Origin: Phorcus lineatus
Lineage: Eukaryota > Mollusca > Gastropoda > Trochida > Trochidae
Assembly: GCA_921293015.1 (NCBI GenBank)
Contig: OV121091.1
Coordinates: 11,313,755-11,377,754 of the forward strand
DNA length: 64,000 nt
Direction: 5' to 3'
Shown here: positions 11,901 to 23,900 of the stretch, one piece after another
How positions within the stretch are numbered: position 1 is the stretch's first letter
Layout of the letters: each line of letters opens with the position of its first letter
Position numbers and translations under genes: made by a program
The notes under the pieces: generated by a model
Database searches by the model: none
The model's input: only the letters and a program-made list of their open reading frames with translations
What the model was told of the DNA's origin: nothing

Positions 11901-14900
11901 CTTTACATTTTGTAAACAACACTTCATGTTCATGATCATTGTCAGATTCCCACAAAACTAAAGGAACAAATCTATGATAAACCTAGACTGATATCAATAA
12001 CTCCAATAAAAGTTTGAATGAAAGCTCAAACTCACGAGTGAGATTCATCTTGAATGTCTCTGGAGATGGACTCCTTGTCATCTCATAGGTTGGTGGAACA
12101 GCGATCTTCAGTAAATCGGCTATTGCTGATATGACCCCTCCAATATCCTCAGCTGCCGTTGCTGACAAGGTCAAGGTCACAGACACCTGCTGGTCCAGGC
12201 TGGGATCCATAAATGGTCTTGCAAGGCTTGATGTCAGTGCTGGCATCTTTGCCGTAAGCGTTTCTTTCCCTGGCTGCAGTGGATCTGACAGTTGCTCCTT
12301 CTTCTCACCTATGGACAGATCTTGATTCAGTTTTGAGGGTTCGTCTTCCTTCTTGTCCTGTTTCTCATCCTTGATTTCAGGCTTGATAGGAACAGGATGA
12401 AGCAGAGGTACAGCTGGTGAAGAACCTCGCTCGTCTTCATTCAAAGCTGGGTCAATTGGTCTAAGGGCAGGTAACTCTGATTCTGTGTCACCGAAACCAA
12501 CCTCGGGTGACGATGATGAGATGATGGTGTCAGGAGTGTCCCTGAAATTGAATAGGGATTTCATTAGGAAGTTGGTAGGTGATTGTTTATCAAAGAAACA
12601 TAGGGCCATACAACTACGGTTTTACAACTTAATGACAATTACCTCAGTCGGCATTAAGTCCATAGTTATTTTTGAATAATCATCAAAAATAATATGGTCT
12701 GTATACAAGTATTCAATAATAAAATCATGTTTAGAAAACTTAGATATCTCAGCAATTTGCAGGTATTAAGAGGCCTATACTTATGTGACTCTTACCTTGC
12801 ATTTGGCTCCAGATGTGGTTCTATCCTGGGAGGGGGAGGCAGAGCTGGGAAGAAGGGTCGCATCATCCCAGGGAGAAGGGGCATGCGGTGGGGCAGACCC
12901 TGACCTCCGGCAAGAAGGTGGTAGCGCTGCTCATCTGCAAAAGGACCTAATTTACAGTGGGATTATTAGAGGAGTCTGCTCAGAGCCAGCATGCACGTCA
13001 CTCGACATGTGCTTGCAGCTAGGCACACAGCAGGCAGAAGCAGTAGAGGCAGGATGGAATGGACAGCAGAGAGAGGGAAGCACACGAGAGGTTACGCTCG
13101 GTACATACTGCACTGTGACAGGCATGTGTGCAGACAGACAATAGAACACTCTTCCATAGCACTGAGGTAAGGCCAAGATGAACTCTGTACCTATGGCGGA
13201 AGTCGACCCAATGCATTGGGTCAAGATGATAATATGAGGGTGGTGATGTTGAAAATATATTCTGAAACTGCATTGCATCACTGAAAGACCAATGGGAGGA
13301 AATTTTCTTGTCTTGGCCAATGTTAGATGTGGTTAGCGGAAACAACACTGCAATATCTAGGCTGATACTCGAACAAACCTGCAGAGGTTTCAGCATCTTT
13401 GAAGAGTATCATCCTTTGGGTACTATTGCATAAAATCTGTGTATTTTGCTATATGACAGGTTGTGACTATATTTTGAATAAAAAATATACAAAAAATATA
13501 ATGTGTTTTCGTATATATTACCACCCTAGCAGGGCCCCAAACCCTGGCAGTTACTCTATAAGTAGTCAACCATAACATCTTGCTGGTATTGTGCAAGTTG
13601 AATCATAAAACCATTCTCAGAAAGAAGGTCAGACAATCACATAGCACTGTGGGGAACTAGCTACTGTTGCAGATCAGAAAGAGACGAGGGGGAGGTCACT
13701 CTGTACTTAGCTAAGAACGTTCAAGTTTTGATGATATGAACTCTATAATTCAAACTCAATACAAAGGAATAAGGGAAGTTAGTTATTGGATTAACTGCTT
13801 TATGTCATACACACACACACTATTACATACAATTACTAATAATTGCTAATAATTGCTATGGTTAATTCACTGACCAAAAGAAAAGAAAATATTTTTCCAA
13901 TTGATATGGAAGGCGATTGATTTCCCTTTCACACTTCAAGTACTAACTCGAAGACACTTATGTGTAGACATTATCTCTGTGTGTGTGTGTGTATATATAT
14001 ACCAATTTGAACAATTCCATTAGTAATAAAGTGGAAAGATGTCTTCATTAGCAGAAGGGAAATACAATTTAGCAGAACGCAAAAGCAAGAACTGTCAAGT
14101 GAACTTTACAACTGTGCGCAAAAAATATTTAAAAAGTTATTTTGACTTAAAACTGAACTTGAAATCAATTGTAAGTATTAAATTGTAGCTTTGAAAATCA
14201 AATAAAAAATCAAATTAGAACTTTTTTCAAAAGAGAAAACTTGTGTGTGACATGTTCTCTTCAATTAGGTAGGCACAATCATATAAAAAAATCTCATGTT
14301 CAATCAATAATGCACAAAGAAAATTTTGAACATCATTAATATGACAGTCTTATCCTTACTTTATTTTCTGAAATAAAACCCCCAAAAAACAACTATAATA
14401 AATCTGATTTATATGTTTCACTCTTCAAAGCAAGCAAGGGTTTGATGTTCTCTTTAGCATTCAGTGAACTACAAGCAACACTAGTTTGTTGATAATTCAT
14501 TGTAAAAAAGCCCACATCAACCAGTGCATGAAATATTGTTGAAACGAAAACCTACATGCAAACTTTAAGTCAAAGCTGACACATTTCAGTGCCACTCAAA
14601 TTGACAAAATTATTCTTTTCAGGCACTTTCATTCACTGGTGCTAACCAAAAGAAGATTATTTTCGGCTCATGCCAACCATAATCTTGTTTCCTCATGATT
14701 TCAACACCTATTAGCAATCAATGAAAACTGATGTCAGAACAACCCACTCACCTGTGAATGGTACGTGTTGTCCATCACTGAGAAAGCGTCTGCGAGCGGC
14801 TATGTCTCCGAGGGGAGGTCTCATACCGAGGTGCTGAAGACTACCATAGAAGTCTGGGAGTCCCTCGATGTAGGCCTTGCCATAGCTGCCTCGGAGTTGG

Positions 14901-17900
14901 TTCTCGGCTGTAAGAGATGCCAACAGTATAAGTGATATGCAAACCTCTATCTTGCTAAACTGAAGAAATGGGTAGCTCACATTTGAGTAGGTTTTCATTG
15001 AAGTTTACATATCACAATAATGATTGTGCATTATTAATTTTTTTTTTACTTTGATCTTAAACAAATTCTCCTGAATAAACATTAAGAAAAAAGTGAATAT
15101 TTCAAGATAAAAATCACAAAATTATTCATCCATTATTTGGACTAAAGTAATACATCAAAAACACTTAAAATTCTAGTATCAAGCTGAGGACCATTTACCA
15201 ATGTGATATAACCAAGTCACATATACCACAACAACCGAAAATTGAATACTGTACAAAAGACTATAAAAACACACCTGTGTGAGTGTTGGCAGCTAAGACC
15301 GGTACAATGTTGTTGTTTATGCCAATGGGAGGCTCTTGCAGGTTGATGGGAGGGAGAGTGCGCAACTGTTGCAGGAAGGATTCAGTTCGAGCTTCAATCT
15401 CACTCTCCTTGCCTTTTTGTTTGCGGATACGTCTCTTAGGTGCACCTTCTTTGTTCTCAGTCTTCTTCCTTCGCTTTAGTTTGACTTCAGTGGCACCTGT
15501 TTCCGGTGTTGTCTTTCGCTTTGCTTTTCTTAGCTCCTCATATTCTTTACGTTTCCGCTCATATTCTTGTCGTCTCATTTCTGTTGGCATTATTTGAAAA
15601 TGTTAACAACCATGAATATTTCTTCTAGAAAAAAATGGTACTTTGCAAAAACTCTTGTATTTGAAGTTTAATGTATGATAAAATATCATAAACTGCATAC
15701 CTTTGGATATCATCACAAGTTGCAGATATAACAGTTATCCTTTTCATAAGTTTCTTACCAGACTATTTAAGACACGACCTTTTCCCCCCGATGTTGATGG
15801 CTGTAGCTACTCTCGTGCACTAATCTCAGAGCTAGTGTAATGAAACTTGTACTCACCCATTAGGTACTCACCGAGAATTTTCTCCCGTTCCTCGGGAGTC
15901 TTACTTTCCCACTCCTCAGATGAGATTTCTGTTTCCCGGAAGATGGGCATTTTGTCAATCATCTCCAGTTGCTGTTGTTGTTCTGGGGTCAGTTGGGGAA
16001 TGTCATCGCCCTCACCCTTTGTAAATAAATGTGAAAGTTGATTAAATTAAATGTCACATTTTAAAACTGGATGAAATCCACTGCCATACTTCAAAACATG
16101 ATGAAATCAGATGTCATAATTCAAAACCCTGTAAAATCAAATGTCCTTTCGGAGAAGTTGAGGTTTGAAATTACTTGGTAATGAAGATTTTGAGTCATTT
16201 GCTATACAGTGTGACCAGCGACCTATCTATACTATTGACCTTTAACTCTCCTTTAGTTTCTCACTGTTTGAAGACAGTATCTATGCTTTAACACAATATT
16301 GTTCTTTGCTAATTTGGCTATTCATCAACAGATTTTCACTACAGACTCTCAAAGAATGTCTTTACATAAAATAATCTTGAGATAACAACCATCTCTAAAA
16401 ACTACACTGTGACAGAGGACAAACACTATATCTGATTGAAGCAATTTTCAAGACTTCGTACCTGTGGATTTAGCTGCCCTATCTTGGCGCCACTGTTTGA
16501 CAACAGTCGTTTGAGAAGCGCATTCTGCTTCGCCTGCAAGGCAGCCTCTTCTGGGGTCAAGTCAGGATTGTCGCTCGTACCTGTGTTAAATTGAGGAAAG
16601 TTTTAGTATACCATTAAAACTGATAATTTAAAAATTTTTTTTATTTTTTTATAAGAAAGTCTTTATTTGTTCAAGTGAATTCATAACTTTGACAAATAAG
16701 GAAAAAAATGTTGCCCATAACAGCTTTCAATTACAAATATATTAATACTGAAAAAAATAGAACTTATCCAACTGCCTGATGTTGTTATTTGAAACCTTCC
16801 GGGCATCTTCATTATATTAAACAGATAAATTTATATCACTCGAGCCTTACGACATTTAACCCAAACTTTTAAACTTAGTAATCAATTTCGTCTGTCCTCA
16901 TGAACCAAGAAAACGGATAGATTTGATGAAAGGATTTTTTAAAATAATTATTTTAAACTGTTTCCTGTACTAATAGTTAACCAAAAGTAACTTAAGTGTC
17001 AGACAGATACATCGAATCAAGATTCTGAAGGAGAGAAGAAATAATAACTCACCTGGAGTGACTGGAAGTGTTGGTATGTCATCTGAGGGTTCCTGCTTGA
17101 TCTTGATGCTGTCGTTAGGACTGAGGGCTGCCAGTGCAGAGAGGGAGCCAGCTGGCGATGTCTGAGAGCTTGAAAGAGGAGTGGTTGTTGGAGTACCTCC
17201 AGAGTGAGGGGGTGTTGTCACAGAGGATAAAGCTTGAGGCGGGGTTGCTGATGATGCAAGTGGTGAAGTCGCTGGAGGTGTCTGCTTAGACGGCATATGG
17301 AGTGGTGACAGGGCTTGTCCAGTACCAGTTGGCTGAGATCCAGGCATGGAATGTGGAGACATGGGCTGGCCAGGGATTTGTAATGGCATTGGAAGAGTTG
17401 GCCTTCCTTGACCCGGACCCTGAGAGGTTGGTGCCTGACCAATATGAGGTGGCAATCCTTGTATGGAATGAGGAGGCATTCCAAGAGAAGCCCTAGGAGA
17501 AGGTCCACGCTGCATCATGTGGGGAGACATTCCTGGTGCTCCATGGCTTGGCATTCCTTGAGGAACTGAATGGGGAGGCATTCCAGGAAGAGCAGAATGT
17601 GGGGGTATCCCTGGCCTTTGTAAACCTGTTCCCATGGAATGAGGAGGCATTCCCATTCCAACTGAATGTGGAGGCATTCCTGGTGCTGATGAGTGTGGAG
17701 GCATTCCGGGCGCTGTTGAATGTGGAGGCATACCTGGAGCTGCTGAATGTGGAGGCATTCCAGGAGCTGCCGAATGTGGAGGCATTCCTGGAGCTGCCGA
17801 ATGAGGAGGCATTCCTGGAGCTGTTGAATGTGGAGGCAGTCCTTGAGTAGTTGAATGGGGAGGCATTCCTTGAGCATTTGAGTGAGGGGGCATTCCTGGA

Positions 17901-20900
17901 TTCATTCCTGAATGAGGCATCCCAGCATGTGTCTGAGGTGGTAAACCTTGAGACTGAACACTGTGGCCAGAAGAATGAAGATGAGCTGAATTTGGTGGCA
18001 ATCCCTGCAGAGAATGTGGAGGCATTCCTGGGTGCATGTTGTGTGGCATTCCAGGTGGCAAATGTTGCAATCCTCTTGGCATTCCATGTGGAGGCATTCT
18101 CTGACCCTGCATATGTTGGGGCATCCTTTGCAGCATGTGTGGTGGCATTCCTCCTTGAGCCATCCTTTGCATTATCTCTTGCGGTGACATACCCCTCTGT
18201 GCAAAATGAGGATGCATTCCTTGTGGCATTGAGTGAGGTGGCATCCCTGGAGCAGCACTTCTTGGTGGCATTCCTTGCATTGATGTGGGAGGTACACCTT
18301 GATTCTGTGCAGCAGAATGCGGAGGCTGTCCAGGAACACGTGGAGGCATGCCTTGACTATGAAGCATTGGTCTTGGCATCCCCTCTTGAGGTTGATGCTG
18401 AGGCTGTCCTGGTCCACGTGGGGGTTGTCCCTGAATGTGGGCTGGTAGCCCTTGTGTTTGTGGAAGGGACCTGGGGAGTCCTTCTGGTGACTGTTGGGAA
18501 GGATGAACCTGAGCAGCTGAGTGAGGAGAAGTGTTCAATGGAATGCCTGGAGAAGTAGTTTGAGAAGGCGAGGAGTGACCCATCATTCTCTGCCCCATTG
18601 TCATTGCTGGCATAGCTTGCGAGTGAGCTGGCATCCTCTGTTGAACCATTCCTGGCATCCGATGCATTCCCTGCATTCTTGCCATAAAAGCTGCATGCTG
18701 TTGTAATGGTGCTGCAGACATTGTTATTCCCATTCTTGGATCGTTCATCTGATTTTGGTTCTGTGGGTTTGGTTGCACTGGTGGTGAATCAGTTGAGAAG
18801 GTGATAGAAGTTGAAGCAGTTGGATGTGAAAGTCGTGGTGAAGAAGGAGTAGATGGCACGGCAGAAGATAATGTCATCATGTTGCCCGGCAATGACACTG
18901 ATGAGGCAATACTTGCTTGCATCAATTGGGAAACTAATGTTCGACTTGGCTGTGATGAATTTGGCAATGGAATGTTTTGATCTTGACCTTCTTGCTTTGG
19001 ATTCTGGTCAGTTTCTGGAATAACACTTTCTGCATGAACTGATGAGGCTGTGGTTGCAGGTGTTTGTCTTGACTGATGAGACATTATTGCACTAGCATAT
19101 GAAGGTGGCAGGCGCTGAGTCTGGGACATTGCTTGTTCTGGTCCTGATTTGGAAACAGCTGTCTGCTGTTCTTGGGCAGCTCTCAACATCTGGTCTTGCA
19201 TCATTTGTTGATGGATTTGTCGGAACATTGGGTGTCCTTGTGGAAGTGGTGGCCTCTGCAGAACTTGACCAACAATATTTTGTGGTGTGGAGGGTGCTGG
19301 AGTCATTTCTGTTGCAGACACTGTGGCTGTTACCTCTGGTATGCCAGATTTACTTACTTGTGGTACTTGACCAGAAATAGTTGGAGTAGCACTTGGTAAA
19401 CTAGTTTGAGCAGGCATTGGGGGATGAACAGTTGAATGTGCTGCTACAGAAAGGGCTCCCTCAGCTTTGACTGTACTCATTTCACCAGATGAGGTGGTTG
19501 TTGAGGTTTCTGAAGTACTTTGAGCTGTTGAAACTTCAGGAACTTCAGATGCTTTTGTAAATTCTGGTTTTTCTTTCTGCTCTTCAATTCTCGTCTCAGA
19601 AGGTTCAGTTTTAACTTTCAGATAAGGTATTTCTTTATCTTCTTTGGTTGGATTGGCAGATTCAGACAATGACTTGTTTTCACCATCACTCTGTGTAGTT
19701 AGGTCACTTGAAGTACTCTGCCCTGGTTGAGATTCACTTGTCCCCTTGTCTGCAGGAGCTTCATCTTCATCATCTGTACCACAATGAATACCATCATCAC
19801 AAACAGACTTGGCTTTTGCAGGTTCTTTTGTACCTTGTGGTTTTTCCTCCTCTTCCTCATCATCAGTCCCACAATGGATCCCATCATCACACACAAACTT
19901 CTTTTTAGGTTGTTCAGAATCATCTCCACCACCGACTGTCGCTCCACCATCAGGTTCATCATAGGAGCCTTCAGAAGGCTTGGCAGTTGAACCTTCTTCT
20001 TCACCGGATTTCTCTTTCACTTGTGAGGTGGTTGGCTGGCTTTCACTTGTGGAAGTAACAGTAACAGTTGTAGTGGCAACAGGTGGATCAGTTGCTTGTA
20101 ACAAAGCTGTTTCTTCAACTCCAACATCAGTCTGTGGTTGTAGATGAGGTGGGGATTCATAGGTAGCTTGAGCACCAGCACTGGACTGAGAAAGCTGAGT
20201 TTCTAGATGCGGTATTGATGGATTGGATTCAGCTGATGAGTTTCCTGGACTTGCAGGACCTGTTTGAACATCGGGATGTTTAGCTGTACTCTCTGATGTT
20301 TGACAACTTTCTGAACCTTTTCCTCCTACACTTTGCAAAGGACTTGGCTGTTGAACACTAACTGGTGGTTGTAATTGGGTTGGACCTGCTATGTTCAGAG
20401 GCGGTATCCTGGACACAGCAGGTGCTTGAGTAGGTCCTGGAATGAGATGTGTTGGTCCTGGTACGAGCTGTCCTGAAGCAGGTCCTGGTGTAGGTCCTGG
20501 TGTAGGTCCTGGTGTAGATCCTCGTGCTGGTAAAGGTGCTGCTACAGTAGGTGTATCAGTGGCAGGCTGTTGGACAGGTCCAGTCTGGGCTACTGAGCCT
20601 GGTGGCGTAGGTATCTGAACTGGTTGTGGAGTTGCTGGCAGTGGGGATGCAGTTGATGGCAGACTTGGAGCCGAAGCTTGACTCTTTCCTTTTGGACTTT
20701 TACCAGCAGTTGATTGTTCATCTCCCTCTTTTTGGGCAAGAGCTGCAGTGTTTTGCAGAATTTCTAAAATCCTCCTCTCAGTCTCTGATTGAGGCTTGAT
20801 GGGAAAGTCAGGGACTTTAGGTGGTGGAGGAGTTGGTTGTGGCTGTACTGGTGTTGATGCTGTTGGAGCTGTTGTAACAGGTTGCGCAGGAGGGGCTGCT

Positions 20901-23900
20901 GCTTGACTTTGACCTGAAAACGATTGTTACCATGGTCACACATGAGATATATATATTCTCATATATCATAAACTACAGCGGAAATAACGTCTTAATGTTT
21001 TTGGAAATCACTTCAACAGAAGCCCTTAATCATTTTTAAAACAACAATCATTTTTTACATGCATTTTACTCAAGCTTAGCCATTTGAGCTGTAATGATAC
21101 GGCTATGACAGTCATAAGCTGGCAACCACAGAAAGCACAGTTTACAATTAAGTTAATGAAAAGGAAACGTTTTTTAACATCTCTCAACAGTTTATTCCCC
21201 TTGACATACACTGACAACTAAAAAACCTTTAATTCATCGTTACAATCCCTAACATTAATATGCTGTCAACAAACCAAAACTCCTTTCAGAAATCTAATTT
21301 GGTTCTTTTGTGATCAAAGCTCAGATCATGCACTCGAGGTTTGATGAGGCCATGCTACATAGTTGAGAGGTTTCTCATGCAAGTCTTAATGTGAAGGTGG
21401 TGGTTAATGTTCCTTCAGTTGCCAAGAGAGTGCAATAGTGATCTTGAGTATGTTTGTGAGCCCGTGGGGAAATAAAATTGTGAACAATGTTCCCCCTAAC
21501 AACGTTCACTATTTCTGGCAATTATCAGACTTAACACTTGAAGTCCACAAGAGACAACTGCTGCCTATGAGTACCTAGAACAGCAGCCTGGGTGGGGATT
21601 GAAGGTGGTAAGGGTTGGGACTGTGCATTGTCAGTTTCAGCAGCCTTTTTTTTCTTCCGTCTCTTTTTCGGCTTTTCCTTTTCTCCCTGTGAGCCCATCT
21701 CAGGGGGTAGATTTGCAGTGGGAGGGATGCCAAAGCCTGTAACAGCCATGGGAGGGGGTGAAAGGAGCATAAGACAGGGGCACATGGACAGAACACAGCA
21801 ATGGACATCATCCTTACAAACATCCCACCTTCTAGACCTGGCAAAGATATGTACCACTCTCCTCTACCAATTTAATTCTTTACATTTAAAAAGAGACAAT
21901 GCTTTCATAGCAAAGATGAAAAGGTTATATCATCTTAGTTTTTAATGCTTTATCTACATATGGGTTAAACGCAATATTGTTACAATCAGAAAAAAAGTTT
22001 AATTTTGTCCCAAATTACAATTAGAAGTTGACTTTTGTTGGTGCCTGAATGAAATCATCAATTGCATGTTGATGTTGAGATAAGGAATGTTTGTGAGATA
22101 CAGTTATGAAACCTGTAGGCTCTGCCAGTATGGTCAGGTGAACTGTTTTGCAAAGTTAAAGACATGAGGTCGAACAATTTCACGCATTATCAAGCAATAG
22201 TCACTGCACTCAGCAAGAAAATTATCTATTTAAATTTAATAATCATTTACTTTTACAATCTAAATTATGCATTGTAAATCTTTATTTCAAAATCATGAAT
22301 AGGATATTCTATCACCTTTGACCAAAAAACAAACAATGACTAAGTCAAATCAAGCACACTACTAGTGACAAAACAAATCCAAGCAGGCAAGTAGGCATAA
22401 ACAAAGTGATACAAAGCAAAGCAGATACAGAAGGAACAACATGCATTGTAAGCAGAGGCATGAAGCACATAAAGAAAGGTTGAAGGCAGAAAAGTGAAAT
22501 GGGCTCAGTGTGTAGGGATTCTAATGGCTGTATTTCTCGAATACAACTACAACGGAACACAGCTGGGATCTAGAGTGAGGACCGAAAACCATAAAGAATA
22601 TTCTAAGTGGGGATCTTTCTACGAAGAAACTCAAAAGGGGAATGCAAACTAAGAGACTGCTAAGACAAACTATGCAATAAAATCTAATTGAATCGAAGAA
22701 AACAATACACTACAAAATATTTCTAATGGTACACACTTGTAAATGTTGAAAAATATCTTTATGTTAACTCATTGATTAAGGATGTGTATGTTCATGAAAA
22801 AGGGAATGATTTTGATTTTAAATTGTCAAGGGTTTATCTTCCCTAACTTCCAAAAATCTGCCAATCGTCCAATTCCAATATCTTGACAAGATATATTTGT
22901 ATTTTATCAAAACAGAGAAATTGTTTTTGACAACAAATTTAATTTGTAAGGAAGAATTCCACTTTGACTATGTGGTGTTAGATGATTGGATATTAGTTAA
23001 TGAGGCACACCAACATTTTTAACATGAACTTATCTTATATCATTTGCTATGTGGATACCATGAATAAATCATGATTAACTTTAAGCCATATCAGTTGAGA
23101 TAAACATTTGAAGATCACTTCATACCAACAAATCTGTAACAAAGAACTCTGAAAACTTTGAGTGAGTGAGTTATTGTTTAACGCTGCTTGGGCAATATTT
23201 CAGCCATTAGCGGCGTGCTGAAAACTTTGAAACCGGTCTCGTCTTGTTAATTGTCATAGTATAAGATGTTAGTTTAAATTAACCAAATCAATAATTGTTA
23301 TTTCCTAAATAAGGGGGCACAACCTACCAGGCTGGAAGTGCATTCCCTGGGGGAAGGGTAGACGACTCTGATCTGAGCCAGGCATTTGGGGGAACATTCC
23401 CGGAGGCCCGGGATGTCCAGGGGTACCTGGATATGCAGGTGGGCGTGGTCCTTCAAAGGGGCGGGGCGCTCCTTCCCCAGCAAACATTCCAGGAGCTGCT
23501 TCAACATGACAATACAGGGTTGAATACTCAACTCCAATAGCAATGTGTTGGTTGTCATGACAATATGTAAATACTAATTGGAACATTGTTACTAATGATT
23601 TCTGAATCATCCACCATACAATACAGAGTGCTGACTGTGTAACGTGATTGAAAAATAAAAACTATTGTTTGTAGACACAGGACAGAAACTTCGTAACTTG
23701 GAAATGGTTGTCAAAAGTGTCAAAATTATTAGAGATAAATGATAAAGAAACACTATCTAATGAGATGGAATGGAACAGAGTTCTTAAAATTTACAGTTAC
23801 CAAATTAAGAAACAGTGATACAATGACATGATCTCGGGTACTTGAAGGGATTCTTCTTGACTGGTAAACAGTCAACAATGAGGTCATGTTTTACAAAGGA

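Noticed and set aside
12952-13396. Two overlapping 120-codon minus-strand frames in the intron between exons 60 and 61
   Set aside because: Neither has suitable splice borders in phase with exons 60 (phase 1) and 61, and the peptides show no similarity to MLL3/4.
17851-18558. 235-codon plus-strand open frame opposite the giant exon
   Set aside because: It is the antisense shadow of the GMPPHS/Met-Pro-Gln repeats; periodic codons keep several frames open. No independent evidence of a gene.
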